From assembly GCA_947504205.1 (NCBI GenBank), contig CANNGL010000002.1, positions 682,001-746,000 of the forward strand: DNA of 64,000 bases, read 5' to 3'. Below, one piece after another: positions 43,981-53,112 of the stretch. The notes beneath the pieces are model-generated. The model was given only the letters and a program-made list of their open reading frames with translations, had not been told where the DNA came from and searched no databases. A program made the translations under genes and the position numbers. This DNA is from an uncultured Litoreibacter sp. Its GTDB lineage: Bacteria > Pseudomonadota > Alphaproteobacteria > Rhodobacterales > Rhodobacteraceae. Numbering within the stretch: the first letter of the stretch is position 1; each line of letters starts with the position of its first letter.

Positions 43981-46900
43981 ATGCCAAAAAGAACCGATAT
44001 CAATTCGATCATGATCATCGGCGCAGGGCCCATCGTCATTGGACAGGCCTGCGAGTTCGACTATTCCGGCGCTCAAGCCTGCAAAGCACTGCGCGAAGAA
44101 GGCTACCGCGTCATCCTCGTTAACTCGAACCCCGCCACGATCATGACCGATCCAGATATGGCCGACGCCACCTATATCGAGCCGATCACCCCCGAAATCG
44201 TCGCCAAGATCATTGAGAAAGAACGCCCCGACGCGCTCTTGCCCACGATGGGTGGTCAGACCGGGCTGAACACCTCGCTTGCCCTTGAGGAAATGGGCAT
44301 ACTCGAAAAATTCGGCGTCGAGATGATTGGCGCCAAACGTCCCGCTATCGAAATGGCCGAAGACCGCAAGCTGTTCCGCGAAGCGATGGACCGCCTTGGC
44401 CTCGAAAATCCGAAAGCCACCATCGCCAACACGATGGAAGAATGCATGGCTGCGATTGATTACGTCGGCCTGCCCGCCATCATCCGCCCTGCCTTCACAT
44501 TGGGCGGCACAGGCGGTGGCGTGGCCTATAACCGCGAAGACTACGAAAATATCTGCAAATCCGGGCTCGATGCATCTCCGGTGTCTCAGATCCTGATCGA
44601 CGAGTCGCTGCTTGGCTGGAAAGAATACGAGATGGAGGTCGTGCGCGACAAAGCCGACAACGCCATCATCGTCTGTGCCATCGAAAACGTCGATCCGATG
44701 GGCGTGCATACCGGGGATTCCATCACCGTCGCCCCCGCACTGACCCTGACTGACAAGGAATACCAGATCATGCGCAACGGCTCGATTGCTGTTCTGCGCG
44801 AGATCGGCGTCGAAACCGGCGGCTCGAACGTGCAATGGGCCATCAACCCCGCCGACGGGCGCATGGTCGTGATCGAGATGAACCCGCGCGTCTCCCGCTC
44901 CTCTGCGCTGGCTTCAAAAGCCACGGGTTTTCCAATTGCCAAGATCGCGGCAAAACTGGCCGTAGGGTACACACTCGATGAGCTGGACAACGACATCACC
45001 AAGGTCACGCCCGCGAGCTTCGAGCCGACGATCGACTATGTCGTCACCAAGATCCCGAAATTCGCTTTTGAGAAATTCCCCGGCTCCGAACCCTATCTGA
45101 CCACCGCAATGAAATCCGTCGGCGAAGCGATGGCGATTGGTCGGACGATCCACGAATCCATGCAAAAAGCCCTGGCCTCAATGGAATCCGGCCTGACCGG
45201 GTTTGACGAAGTGCCGCTTGATGGCATGCCCGGCCCCGATGCCGTGCAGTGGCAGACCACCGAGGATGACATCATCCCGCGCATTGTGGTTGGCAAGGAC
45301 GCCACCTCGCAGGAAGCAATCGACAAGACACTCACCCGTGCCCTCGCGCAGCAAACGCCAGATCGCTTGCGGGTCATTGCCCACGCCATGCGGTTCGGCT
45401 TCTCCAATGATGAGATTAACGAGATCAACCAGTTTGATCCGTGGTTCCTCTCGCGCATCCGCGAAATCATCGCGACCGAGGCGCGCGTTGCCAAAGATGG
45501 CCTGCCAATGACCGAAGAGGGTCTGCGCGAACTGAAGATGATGGGCTTTACAGATGCCCGCCTCGCGCATCTGACCGGGCGCGACGAAGCTGACGTGCGC
45601 AAGGCGCGTCAGAACCTTGGTGTCGTCGCCTGCTTCAAGCGCATCGACACCTGCGCCGCCGAGTTCGAGGCGCAGACGCCCTACATGTATTCCACCTACG
45701 AGGCCCCGATGATGGCCGAAGTGGAATGCGAAGCCCGACCCACCGATGCGAAGAAGGTCGTCATCCTCGGCGGTGGCCCCAACCGGATCGGTCAGGGGAT
45801 CGAATTCGACTATTGCTGCTGCCACGCCTGTTTCGCCCTGACCGACGCGGGTTACGAGACCATCATGGTCAACTGCAACCCGGAAACCGTGTCGACCGAC
45901 TACGACACCTCCGACCGGCTCTATTTCGAACCGCTCACCTTTGAGCACGTCATGGAAATTCTCCGCGTCGAGCAGGAAAACGGCACGCTCCACGGCGTCA
46001 TCGTCCAATTCGGCGGCCAGACGCCTCTGAAGATCGCCCAGGCGCTCAATGACGAGGGCATCCCGATCCTCGGCACCTCGCCCGATGCCATTGATCTGGC
46101 CGAGGACCGCGAGCGCTTCCAGCAACTCGTGCAGTCCCTCGACCTCAAGCAACCGCATAACGGCATTGCCTCCACCGACGCGCAAGCCATGGAAATCGCC
46201 GCCGAGATCGGCTTCCCGCTGGTGATCCGCCCCTCCTACGTGCTGGGTGGCCGCGCCATGGAAATCGTCCGCGATCAGGCCCAGCTTGAACGCTACATCT
46301 CCGAGGCGGTCGTCGTCTCCGGCAAATCTCCTGTGTTGCTGGACAGCTACCTTGCGGGCGCCGTTGAACTTGACGTCGACGCACTCTCCGATGGGACCGC
46401 CGTCCATGTCGCAGGCATCATGCAGCACATCGAAGAGGCCGGCGTGCATTCCGGTGACAGCGCCTGTTCCCTGCCCCCCTATTCCCTCGATGATGCCACC
46501 ATCGCCGAGGTCCGCCGCCAGACCGAAGCGCTCGCCAAGGCGCTCAATGTCGTGGGCCTGATGAACGTGCAATTCGCCATCAAAGACGACGAGATCTACC
46601 TGATCGAGGTCAACCCTCGTGCCTCGCGCACCGTGCCCTTCGTCGCCAAGGCCGTCGGCTCCCCCATCGCGTCCATCGCCGCTCAGGTCATGGCAGGTGC
46701 TAAGCTTTCCGAGTTCGACCTGATCGATCCCATGATCGACACCTTCGCCGTGAAGGAGGCCGTCCTGCCCTTCGCCCGCTTCCCCGGTGTCGATACGATC
46801 CTCGGCCCCGAAATGCGCTCTACTGGCGAGGTCATGGGCTCCGACACGAACTTCCACCGCGCCTTCCTCAAAGCCCAGATGGGCGCGGGCACCGAGCTGC

Positions 46901-47304
46901 CCGAAGGCGGCACCGGCAAGGTCTTTTTGTCCATCCGCAACGAGGACAAGACCCCCGACATGCTGGAAGCCGCCCAAACCGTCGCCGCTCTGGGCCACAC
47001 GCTCATCGCCACCCGCGGCACCGCCAAATGGTTGGCCGAGGCCGGTCTGGACTGTGAGGTCGTCAACAAGGTCTACGAGGGCCGCCCCGACGTGACCGAC
47101 CAGCTCAAAGACGGCCTGATTTCCCTGATCTTCAACACGACCGAGGGCGCCCAGGCCATCGAAGACAGCCGCGAAATCCGCTCCATCGCCCTCTACGACA
47201 AAATCCCCTACTACACGACCGCCGCCGGGTCACACGCCGCCGCGCTGGCCATGAAAGCAAGGGTTGAAGGGGATGTCGGGGTTATGGCGTTGCAGGAGAC
47301 TTAG
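43981..47304 (+). CDS. carB: carbamoyl-phosphate synthase large subunit
   Basis: CarB makes carbamoyl phosphate from bicarbonate, ATP and ammonia passed on by CarA, for pyrimidine and arginine synthesis. The 1107-residue chain has two ATP-grasp halves. The first begins [20 protein letters not shown], the second [20 protein letters not shown]. The allosteric MGS-like domain is C-terminal ([16 protein letters not shown]). Repeated [11 protein letters not shown] and [10 protein letters not shown] are the ATP loops. carA is not adjacent. The stop overlaps the convergent XRE gene by 4 bp. Confidence 0.98.
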   Translation: MPKRTDINSIMIIGAGPIVIGQACEFDYSGAQACKALREEGYRVILVNSNPATIMTDPDMADATYIEPITPEIVAKIIEKERPDALLPTMGGQTGLNTSLALEEMGILEKFGVEMIGAKRPAIEMAEDRKLFREAMDRLGLENPKATIANTMEECMAAIDYVGLPAIIRPAFTLGGTGGGVAYNREDYENICKSGLDASPVSQILIDESLLGWKEYEMEVVRDKADNAIIVCAIENVDPMGVHTGDSITVAPALTLTDKEYQIMRNGSIAVLREIGVETGGSNVQWAINPADGRMVVIEMNPRVSRSSALASKATGFPIAKIAAKLAVGYTLDELDNDITKVTPASFEPTIDYVVTKIPKFAFEKFPGSEPYLTTAMKSVGEAMAIGRTIHESMQKALASMESGLTGFDEVPLDGMPGPDAVQWQTTEDDIIPRIVVGKDATSQEAIDKTLTRALAQQTPDRLRVIAHAMRFGFSNDEINEINQFDPWFLSRIREIIATEARVAKDGLPMTEEGLRELKMMGFTDARLAHLTGRDEADVRKARQNLGVVACFKRIDTCAAEFEAQTPYMYSTYEAPMMAEVECEARPTDAKKVVILGGGPNRIGQGIEFDYCCCHACFALTDAGYETIMVNCNPETVSTDYDTSDRLYFEPLTFEHVMEILRVEQENGTLHGVIVQFGGQTPLKIAQALNDEGIPILGTSPDAIDLAEDRERFQQLVQSLDLKQPHNGIASTDAQAMEIAAEIGFPLVIRPSYVLGGRAMEIVRDQAQLERYISEAVVVSGKSPVLLDSYLAGAVELDVDALSDGTAVHVAGIMQHIEEAGVHSGDSACSLPPYSLDDATIAEVRRQTEALAKALNVVGLMNVQFAIKDDEIYLIEVNPRASRTVPFVAKAVGSPIASIAAQVMAGAKLSEFDLIDPMIDTFAVKEAVLPFARFPGVDTILGPEMRSTGEVMGSDTNFHRAFLKAQMGAGTELPEGGTGKVFLSIRNEDKTPDMLEAAQTVAALGHTLIATRGTAKWLAEAGLDCEVVNKVYEGRPDVTDQLKDGLISLIFNTTEGAQAIEDSREIRSIALYDKIPYYTTAAGSHAAALAMKARVEGDVGVMALQET

Positions 47305-48365
47305 GAGTTAAGCAATGGGTGGTCGTGATCGCCCCTGTCGTACAACCTGTAGCGGACGCGATCTAATACCGTCTGGTTGCGAGTGTAGTATTTCACGCAG
47401 TGTTTTGTCTTTCCGTCAGGAATCCCGTAGTCCCGATTGAGATATCCATCAGGCTTCCCAACAAGTTTCTCCAAAGGAACCAACAAAAACGTTGAAAATA
47501 CTTCGGCCTCTTCTTCTTCCGGCGATGCTAGGTACTCTTGATTGGTGCCTTCGCCATCAAAACTAACACTTGGTTGAAAGTTGATAACCACTCTCTGATC
47601 TGTCTTCAAAAGGTTGCTATGTAACGCGACATGTCCAAACTCGTGACCGAGAGCGAAACGCGCAAACGGATTTCCTTGTTCCGCTCGCTCAAAAATTTCG
47701 CGGCGGGCGAAAATCCTTATTCCGATCTTTTCTCCAAGAGCGCAAGCATATGATTCTCTTGCAAAATCTGGCATCTCTTCGACAACATCATAATCAAAAC
47801 TCTTCAACTCTAGCGCTTGCTCCTCGAACAACCTGGTCAAGTCAGTTCGTTCCGAAACCGAGAAATGTAGCCTTCTGATTTCATCTGCATGTAATGCCAC
47901 CTCGGCAAATCGATCTGGGGTCAGAAGCGCTCGAGTTTGTTTCTGCGTCCTTCTCCGTTTTGTGGCTTTAAGGTTTTGGAGGTTTAAAACCTTAATGTCG
48001 GTGTTAGTTTTTTCTCCAACGTCTCTTTCAATTATTGATCTTATTTTACTTGTGGCTCGTTCAGACAGTTTGTCACCATACAGCGAGAACAGAGCCTGCA
48101 ATGAAGGAAGAGGTTCGTTCTTTGCAATTAGTGCGCGCTTGCGGTTCGAATACGCAGCCTTCTCTCGCAGTTCGTCGGCCTCACCATCGGTGGAACACAA
48201 GATATCCACATATTTTTGAAGTACACCATCTCCGATATTCGTACGACCATACTCAAGGTTGCTTACCCGCGTAATCGGCTCATCAATTCTCTTCGCGAAC
48301 TCAGTTTGGCTCAGTCCCAGCCTAGCTCGAAAAGCCTTACTCCGTTCTCCAAATTCATTTCTCAT
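47301..48365 (-). CDS. XRE-type HTH fused to ImmA/IrrE-like metallopeptidase
   Basis: This 354-residue protein has an N-terminal XRE helix-turn-helix (about 5-60; [20 protein letters not shown]) and a basic linker. An ImmA/IrrE-type domain carries [13 protein letters not shown] (HExxH at 241-245) and a downstream acidic [15 protein letters not shown] that supplies the third zinc ligand. ImmA-type proteases cleave repressors to switch mobile elements or stress genes. With both parts in one chain, self-regulated repression is plausible. The DNA is visibly AT-rich; the 60 bases from 48001 contain 20 G/C, against 43 of 60 from 46201 in carB. It was probably acquired by transfer. Confidence 0.88.
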   Translation of the reverse strand: MRNEFGERSKAFRARLGLSQTEFAKRIDEPITRVSNLEYGRTNIGDGVLQKYVDILCSTDGEADELREKAAYSNRKRALIAKNEPLPSLQALFSLYGDKLSERATSKIRSIIERDVGEKTNTDIKVLNLQNLKATKRRRTQKQTRALLTPDRFAEVALHADEIRRLHFSVSERTDLTRLFEEQALELKSFDYDVVEEMPDFARESYACALGEKIGIRIFARREIFERAEQGNPFARFALGHEFGHVALHSNLLKTDQRVVINFQPSVSFDGEGTNQEYLASPEEEEAEVFSTFLLVPLEKLVGKPDGYLNRDYGIPDGKTKHCVKYYTRNQTVLDRVRYRLYDRGDHDHPLLNS

Positions 48366-48396
48366 TGAAGCAAAACCCCCACAGGCGGACCCTTTC

Positions 48397-48486
48397 TTAT
48401 TTGGAGATATTATGGATCGTGATCACCAAATCTATGGCCATCATAATCGCCATTGCAGCGGTCAAGGTGAAGATGGGATCGCTCAT
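48397..48486 (-). CDS. possible 29-residue membrane peptide upstream of the XRE-ImmA gene
   Basis: The ORF encodes MSDPIFTLTAAM followed by AIMMAIDLVITIHNISK, a single hydrophobic segment with polar ends. GGGG lies 5 nt before the ATG, and a perfect TATAAT lies 34 nt upstream, giving a short leader. The stop is 31 bp before the XRE-ImmA start on the same strand, suggesting a two-gene unit. Small single-helix peptides next to such regulators can be toxins or signals. The size is so small that chance cannot be excluded; no homologue is known to me. Confidence 0.42.
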   Translation of the reverse strand: MSDPIFTLTAAMAIMMAIDLVITIHNISK

Positions 48487-48519
48487 TTTTTCCCCAATAC
48501 AGTTTTTATCGATTTTGGC

Positions 48520-48525
48520 ATTATA
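48520..48525 (-). promoter_or_regulatory. TATAAT -10 box for the small peptide/XRE unit
   Basis: A perfect TATAAT (minus strand, 48525-48520) lies 34 nt before the peptide ATG. TTGCAA, 20 nt further upstream, could be a poorly spaced -35. The -10 match is good but the spacing is not, so an activator may be needed. Confidence 0.4.
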
Positions 48526-48590
48526 TCTACACGAGAGATAATACTTTGCAAGAGAAAATCTACATGTTGGTACTACAGAGGCGTAGTGCG

Positions 48591-48603
48591 CCACATGATG
48601 TGG
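48591..48603. promoter_or_regulatory. perfect palindrome upstream of the peptide/XRE unit
   Basis: CCACAT-G-ATGTGG is a perfect 13-bp palindrome about 65 bp upstream of the TATAAT box. A neighbouring ACTAC-N6-GTAGT inverted repeat is also present. Such symmetry suits an XRE operator, but the distance is large for direct repression. Confidence 0.35.
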
Positions 48604-48750
48604 TAGACTTGTAAAAATCTAACTGTGGTAAGTGCGGAGTGTTTCGCTACAGATCGCGCAATCGCCGTGGTTCTCACACATTCAAACCGCCCCCAAACCC
48701 ATAAATCCGTGCTATACTCCTGCCATTGAACTTACCGGAGTATTTGATCC

Positions 48751-49044
48751 ATGCGCATTTTGACCCTTTTGACCGCTGCGGCCCTCGGCCTTTCCGCCTG
48801 TGCGCAGCCTGAGCCTGTGACCGGCACCACTTTGCCTCTGTTTGGCGATGGATACCGGGCGAAGGGTGATCAGTGTCGCCGGGTGGGCGAGAATGATTTC
48901 ACCAATCAGTTCCTTGACGATGCCGCCGATCTGGTGGCCTGTCCGGAAGACATGGAAAATCTCGGTGTCTTTGCGCTGGACACCGGCGGTGTCGAAGTGG
49001 CCCGCGTCGATGGCTACGTACTTTATTCCGTGCCTCTGCGCTAA
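48751..49044 (+). CDS. small lipoprotein of unknown function
   Basis: This 97-residue protein starts with a lipoprotein signal (RILTLLTAAALGLSAC) whose lipobox ends at Cys17. The mature part of about 80 residues has two further Cys (DQCRRVG and LVACPEDM), which could form a disulfide in the periplasm. I recognise no family. Start and reading frame are supported by the clear signal and the CCGGAG 11 nt upstream. It stands apart from its neighbours and converges with the BrnA-like gene. Confidence 0.83.
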   Translation: MRILTLLTAAALGLSACAQPEPVTGTTLPLFGDGYRAKGDQCRRVGENDFTNQFLDDAADLVACPEDMENLGVFALDTGGVEVARVDGYVLYSVPLR

Positions 49045-49068
49045 ACCCTCTCGGGCGGGCGCCACGCA

Positions 49069-49644
49069 TTACCCATCCCGCTGTTTCCTGATCCGCGCGC
49101 GTTCCTCCCGCGCGGCTTCATCATCTTCGCGTGCCTCTGCGGCCATACGCTTCAGTGCTGCATTTGGATCCCGTTTGGCCATGTCTGCGCGCCGCGCGTC
49201 ACGCCGCTCCCTGACCTGCCGCTTCAGTTCGAACTCCAGCCGACTGTCCTCCAACTCGGCTTTTGTCCTCTCCCAGTCTCCAACAATCGGTCGGTGCGCA
49301 TAATCCTCGTGGTTGATGTAATGTTCGAACCGCTCCCCGCTCAGGATCATCCCGGACAGACGCGCCTCCATATAGGCGCGCAGCACATCGTTCATGCGGG
49401 TCAGATATCCGCGCCCGGTGGCTTTGAAGAACTTGATCACATCCTGATCCACGCGCATCGTCAGTTGCTTCTTGTGCGGCGTGTTGGGTCGGGTGGCGAT
49501 GGCCTCCCATTCGGCCGGGATCACCTCGTCCTTCCACATGCTCGAATGCAGATCGTATTCCAGACGCTGCATCAGATCATGCAGAAAGGAATGATGCAGA
49601 CGCTGGCGTCTGGTCATTGTTTTGCGCACGTTTTTGTCGTCCAT
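49069..49644 (-). CDS. orphan BrnA-type antitoxin-like DNA-binding protein
   Basis: This 191-residue protein contains a ribbon-helix-helix-like segment, KKQLTMRVDQDVIKFFKATG then YLTRMNDVLRAYMEA, matching the BrnA/DUF4415 antitoxin pattern. It is longer than usual BrnA. An N-terminal helical region (RRQRLHHSFLHDLMQRLEYD) and a highly charged C-terminal coiled coil (about 130-191) flank it. BrnA normally represses brnTA and neutralises the BrnT RNase, but no brnT-like ORF lies on either side. It may be a stand-alone regulator. Confidence 0.75.
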   Translation of the reverse strand: MDDKNVRKTMTRRQRLHHSFLHDLMQRLEYDLHSSMWKDEVIPAEWEAIATRPNTPHKKQLTMRVDQDVIKFFKATGRGYLTRMNDVLRAYMEARLSGMILSGERFEHYINHEDYAHRPIVGDWERTKAELEDSRLEFELKRQVRERRDARRADMAKRDPNAALKRMAAEAREDDEAAREERARIRKQRDG

Positions 49645-49718
49645 CCGGCGACCCCCGATCCTTGAAAATCCGGGGCACTGTCTGAAAGATTGGTTAACGA
49701 GTTCTCAGCGATACGTGC

Positions 49719-49732
49719 GCTACGCGTGTAGC
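49719..49732. promoter_or_regulatory. GCTAC-GCGT-GTAGC palindrome before the BrnA-like gene
   Basis: A perfect 5-bp inverted repeat with a 4-bp centre lies 75 bp upstream of the BrnA-like start. It could be the autoregulatory operator expected of RHH antitoxins, but the arms are short. Confidence 0.3.
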
Positions 49733-49788
49733 TACGGAAAAACGACGGGAACCCTACAGGAAAACTACAGCGGTTTTGAGGGGGAGAC

Positions 49789-50256
49789 TCAGCCGCCCGG
49801 CGCGGTGACTTCGTCTTCCAGATGCAGCTTCATTTCGACCAGCACCTTTTGCAGCGCCAGCGTTTCAGTCAGCATCCGCTTGGCCTCGTTGGCAGTGATC
49901 ACGCCATCCTCGATCGACTGGTTGTATTCACCCATCAACATGGCAAATCTCTGGGCCAGAGCGACGACATCATGGTTGACATTGGTGGTCTCGTTGCCGT
50001 GACGCGCGCTGTCGTAATCTATTGAATTTCCATTCATTTCTGCCAAGGCAGAGGTCACATGCGGGAACGACGCGGCAGCCTCCAGAGCCGCCACAGCGTC
50101 AATCGGCATGAACCTGTCAGAGTGCTCATCCGCGTCAGAATAATAGCGACCAAGGGTCGCTTTCGAGCGCCCCGTCAGCTCACACGCAGGCTCCACGCCC
50201 ACGTCTTTCACAAGGGCCTCAGTGTGCTTTTTGAGATATCTGAACCGTGCCGACAT
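49789..50256 (-). CDS. putative HTH regulator of unknown family
   Basis: This 155-residue protein begins with a helical region in which YLKKHTEALVKDVGVEPACEL and GRSKATLGRYYSD resemble the helix-turn-helix of phage CII-like regulators. The second half (VALAQRFAMLMGEYNQSIED to EMKLHLEDEV) is a long helix or coiled coil. I cannot name a family. Three CAGTGTT-type boxes directly upstream support autoregulation. The neighbouring BrnA-like protein on the same strand could be functionally linked, but 144 bp separate them. Confidence 0.7.
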   Translation of the reverse strand: MSARFRYLKKHTEALVKDVGVEPACELTGRSKATLGRYYSDADEHSDRFMPIDAVAALEAAASFPHVTSALAEMNGNSIDYDSARHGNETTNVNHDVVALAQRFAMLMGEYNQSIEDGVITANEAKRMLTETLALQKVLVEMKLHLEDEVTAPGG

Positions 50257-50289
50257 TCGCTCTCATCCAATTGGTTAGCCCATTGTTTA

Positions 50290-50326
50290 TAACAGTATTC
50301 CCACACATAACACTGTCAAAACACTG
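50290..50326 (-). promoter_or_regulatory. CAGTGTT repeat cluster with TTGACA upstream of the HTH gene
   Basis: On the minus strand CAGTGTT occurs at 50326-50320 and 50315-50309, 11 bp apart, with a related TACTGTTA at about 50297-50290. TTGACA (50319-50314) sits between and overlaps the boxes. The 11-bp phasing suggests a cooperative operator over a promoter. No well-spaced -10 was found (TATAAA follows at 22 nt). Confidence 0.45.
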
Positions 50327-50397
50327 ATTTTTTTGCCGGTCCCAAAACACCCCAACCGGTCCCTTGCCATGCCGAAATCGAGGCAGTAGCAAAGGCC

Positions 50398-50979
50398 ATG
50401 GCCAAACTCTATTTCCACTACTCCACGATGAACGCAGGCAAGTCGACCCTGCTTCTTCAAGCCGCCCATAACTATCAGGAAATGGGGATGGAGACCTATC
50501 TTCTGACCGCAAGTTTCGATGACCGCGCCGGGGAAGGTAAGATCGGGTCGCGCATCGGCATCGGTCGCCCCGCAGACACATACGGCAACTCCACCGATTT
50601 GTTTGCTATGATATCCAAGCGTCTGGAGGCAGGCACCATTGCCTGCGTTATGGTTGATGAGGCGCAATGGCTGTCAAAAGACCAGGTTTGGCAGTTGGCA
50701 CGTGCAGTCGACGATCTGGCCGTTCCGGTCATGTGTTACGGCCTGCGCGTCGATTTCCGGGGGGAGCTGTTTCCCGGCTCGGCCACGCTTTTGGCTCTGG
50801 CGGACGAAATGCGAGAAGTGCGCACAATCTGCCATTGCGGCCGGAAAGCCACGATGGTGATCCGCAAAGGGCCAGACGGAAAAGCGTTGACCGATGGTGA
50901 TCAGGTGCAGGTGGGCGGCAACGAAACCTACCGGTCGCTCTGCCGCAAGCACTGGCGAGAGGCTGTCGCGGATCGCTAG
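50398..50979 (+). CDS. tdk: thymidine kinase
   Basis: The enzyme phosphorylates thymidine with ATP in the salvage pathway. The 193-residue protein is a type II (TK1-like) enzyme. The P-loop STMNAGKSTLLLQ is at residues 9-21, the catalytic/Walker B segment is CVMVDEAQWL, and VMCYGLRVDFRGELF forms the lasso region. Zinc Cys pairs are in ICHCGRK and SLCRKHW. It converges with the hydroxyacid dehydrogenase, the stop codons overlapping by 4 bp. Confidence 0.96.
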   Translation: MAKLYFHYSTMNAGKSTLLLQAAHNYQEMGMETYLLTASFDDRAGEGKIGSRIGIGRPADTYGNSTDLFAMISKRLEAGTIACVMVDEAQWLSKDQVWQLARAVDDLAVPVMCYGLRVDFRGELFPGSATLLALADEMREVRTICHCGRKATMVIRKGPDGKALTDGDQVQVGGNETYRSLCRKHWREAVADR

Positions 50980-51926
50980 ACTTCGTTCGGTAACGGCGCG
51001 CCAGAAAAGAACGCATCGAGATTAGCCAAGGCCATTTGTCCCATGTTTTCGCGCACATTCAGGGCGTTTGTCCCCAAATGAGGAAGCAGTGTAACGTTTT
51101 CCATCGCCAGCAACGCCTCTGGCACTTTGGGTTCAAATTCGTAAACATCCAAGCCCGCACCGGCCAACTGATTGTTTTGGAGGCCTGCAATTAGCGCCGT
51201 CTCGTCCACGATGTCGCCTCGGGCAATGTTGATAAAGATCGCATGAGGTTGCATGGAGTCGAAGAATGTAGACCCGATCAGGTGGTGGGTCTCTGGGCCT
51301 CCGGGGGTGGCAAGAACAACAATATCGGCCTCACGCGCGACAGCGTTGATGTCTTCAAGTTGCTCTGCGCCCTCGATTTTTTTGGTTGAACGGTTCGCGA
51401 AGACGATCCGACACCCAAAGCCAAGGCGACAACGATCTGCAATAGCCTGACCAATGCGGCCCATGCCAACGATACCTATGGTGCGACCGGTAACATGAAA
51501 CCCCAACATCTGGGTCGGCTGCCAACCGGTCCACTGCCCCGCGCGTACCAAACGCTCTCCCTCACCGGCTCGGCGCGCCGTCATCAAAATGAGGGTCATC
51601 GCGATGTCCGCGGTGGCATCTGTAACAGCCCCAGGCGTATTGGTGACGGCAATGCCTTTCGCTTTGGCAGCGGCCACATCAATATGATTGTAGCCGACGC
51701 CAAAATTTGCGATTAGACGACACTTTGGGTTGGGAGCCGCGCCAATGGCGCTTGAAGTGAAGTTATCACCCAGTGTCGGTAGAACCGCATCATAGCCCTG
51801 AAGTGCTTCTGTTACCTCCTGCTCTGACATGGGCCGCGAGGTCTCGCGAAGGGAGACATCATAGCGCTCATGCGCGTCCGACATGACGCTCTCAGGCAGT
51901 CTGCGTGAAATCAGCAACTTGTGCAT
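50976..51926 (-). CDS. D-2-hydroxyacid dehydrogenase (glyoxylate/hydroxypyruvate reductase-like)
   Basis: This is a 316-residue NAD(P)-dependent enzyme. The cofactor-binding loop is GIVGMGRIGQAIADRC. The catalytic Arg (FINIARGDIVDE), Glu (AGLDVYEFEP) and His (LLPHLGTNA) are all present. The family reduces glyoxylate or hydroxypyruvate to glycolate or glycerate; the exact substrate is not decided. The start codon overlaps the csaA stop (TGATG), so the two are translationally coupled within a minus-strand group that also includes proC. Confidence 0.93.
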   Translation of the reverse strand: MHKLLISRRLPESVMSDAHERYDVSLRETSRPMSEQEVTEALQGYDAVLPTLGDNFTSSAIGAAPNPKCRLIANFGVGYNHIDVAAAKAKGIAVTNTPGAVTDATADIAMTLILMTARRAGEGERLVRAGQWTGWQPTQMLGFHVTGRTIGIVGMGRIGQAIADRCRLGFGCRIVFANRSTKKIEGAEQLEDINAVAREADIVVLATPGGPETHHLIGSTFFDSMQPHAIFINIARGDIVDETALIAGLQNNQLAGAGLDVYEFEPKVPEALLAMENVTLLPHLGTNALNVRENMGQMALANLDAFFSGAPLPNEV

Positions 51927-52264
51927 CAGTACATCCGCCCACCAACAGGGACATCCTTGTCTGGAACCAACAGAACAACTTCATTTTCCTGATCCGGCAC
52001 CCCCAAGACCAATATCTCAGACATAAATTTTCCAATCTGACGCGGTGGAAAATTGACGACCGCCATAACGCGTTTTCCGACGAGCTCTTCTGGCGTGTAG
52101 TGCTTTGTAATTTGGGCAGAACTTTTACGTTCGCCAATGTCAGGACCAAAATCTACCCACAGTTTGATCGCGGGCTTTCGCGCTTCGGGATAAGGTTCTG
52201 CTTTGACGATCTGGCCAACTCGTATGTCGACCGCCAGAAAGTCGTCGAAACTGATCTCTGTCAT
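51926..52264 (-). CDS. csaA: tRNA-binding protein / CsaA-like chaperone
   Basis: This 112-residue OB-fold protein corresponds to CsaA (tRNA_bind domain): DIRVGQIVKAEPYPEARKPA, SSAQITKHYTPEELVGKRVM and AVVNFPPRQIGKFMSEILVL. CsaA has been reported as an export-related chaperone in Bacillus and as a dimeric tRNA-binding protein. It is coupled to the downstream dehydrogenase by a one-base overlap and follows proC after 7 bp. Confidence 0.93.
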   Translation of the reverse strand: MTEISFDDFLAVDIRVGQIVKAEPYPEARKPAIKLWVDFGPDIGERKSSAQITKHYTPEELVGKRVMAVVNFPPRQIGKFMSEILVLGVPDQENEVVLLVPDKDVPVGGRMY

Positions 52265-52271
52265 GCCGTCA

Positions 52272-53084
52272 TCACTGCCTTAGTTCGCGTCCGCGATTTG
52301 CAGCCGCCGCAACTGCGCGACGAAGCAGATCGGGGAAGCCCGTTTTTTCATCCATCAACACCTCAAGCGCTGCCGCGGTAGTGCCCGCCGGGCTTGTGAC
52401 ATTGACCCGAAGTTGCGCGGGATCTTCTGTAGCGTCTTCCGCCAATTGACCTGCGCCGCCCACTGTGGCTTTCGCCAACGACATTGCAAGATCTGCCGGT
52501 AACCCCTCTGCGGCGCCCGCTGCAGCCAGAGTTTCGATGAGATGAAATACATACGCCGGTCCGGAACCCGAAACAGCCGTAACTGCATCAATCTGATCTT
52601 CATTTTCCAATCGCACGGTTTGACCTACGGCTTGCAGCAGTGTTTCTGCCGTTTTCAACTCATTTTCCGAGGTGGCCTCATTCCCAACAATCGCCGTAAT
52701 GCCGCGACCGATAGCCGCCGGAGTGTTTGGCATGGTGCGTATGATGCTGGCCTTCTGGCCAAAGACTGCTTCAAAAGCTGAGATTGGCGTACCTGCGGCA
52801 ATGGATAGGAAGACCGTCGAGCCTCCGACAAAAGCCTCAAGTTGCGGCAGCGCGTCGCCCATCATCTGCGGTTTCACAGCAATGACCACCACGCCGGGCA
52901 TCTCGGGTAAGGTCTCGTTGATGTGGACACCCTGTCCGCTCAACCAATCTGAGGGCTTTGGATCGACGACATAGACGGAGCTGGCAGAAATACCCTGGTT
53001 GAGCCACCCCTCAAGTAGAGCCGAGCCCATCTTGCCACATCCCAGCAAGACAAGCCCTGCCTCATTGATTTTGGTGTAGTCCAT
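52272..53084 (-). CDS. proC: pyrroline-5-carboxylate reductase
   Basis: ProC reduces pyrroline-5-carboxylate to proline with NADPH. The 270-residue protein has the Rossmann start LVLLGCGKMGSALLEGWLNQ, followed by PNTPAAIGRGITAI. The C-terminal dimerisation helices include DAVTAVSGSGPAYVFHLIE and VTSPAGTTAAALEVL, the family signature. It heads proC-csaA-dehydrogenase and follows a YbjN-like gene after 28 bp, so the four genes may share a transcript. Confidence 0.96.
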   Translation of the reverse strand: MDYTKINEAGLVLLGCGKMGSALLEGWLNQGISASSVYVVDPKPSDWLSGQGVHINETLPEMPGVVVIAVKPQMMGDALPQLEAFVGGSTVFLSIAAGTPISAFEAVFGQKASIIRTMPNTPAAIGRGITAIVGNEATSENELKTAETLLQAVGQTVRLENEDQIDAVTAVSGSGPAYVFHLIETLAAAGAAEGLPADLAMSLAKATVGGAGQLAEDATEDPAQLRVNVTSPAGTTAAALEVLMDEKTGFPDLLRRAVAAAANRGRELRQ

Positions 53085-53112
53085 CTCGCCCCCAATTCAC
53101 TTGGGGACAAGA

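Noticed and set aside
45178-46998. 606-residue open frame antisense to carB
   Set aside because: It lies wholly opposite carB, whose motifs are complete. Its Gly, Val and Asp-rich composition is what high-GC antisense frames give.
48397-48594. 65-residue version of the small ORF upstream of the XRE-ImmA gene
   Set aside because: The longer frame begins in the palindrome region and upstream of the TATAAT box, has no ribosome site, and its added residues are not membrane-like.
50336-50363. CCGGTCCC direct repeat (20-bp spacing) before tdk
   Set aside because: It is short and GC-rich, with no link to a known regulator; kept only as a note.
47301-50397. Possibility that this stretch is a prophage
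   Set aside because: Only regulator-like genes are present, with no integrase, portal, terminase or lysis gene, so a phage origin is not supported.
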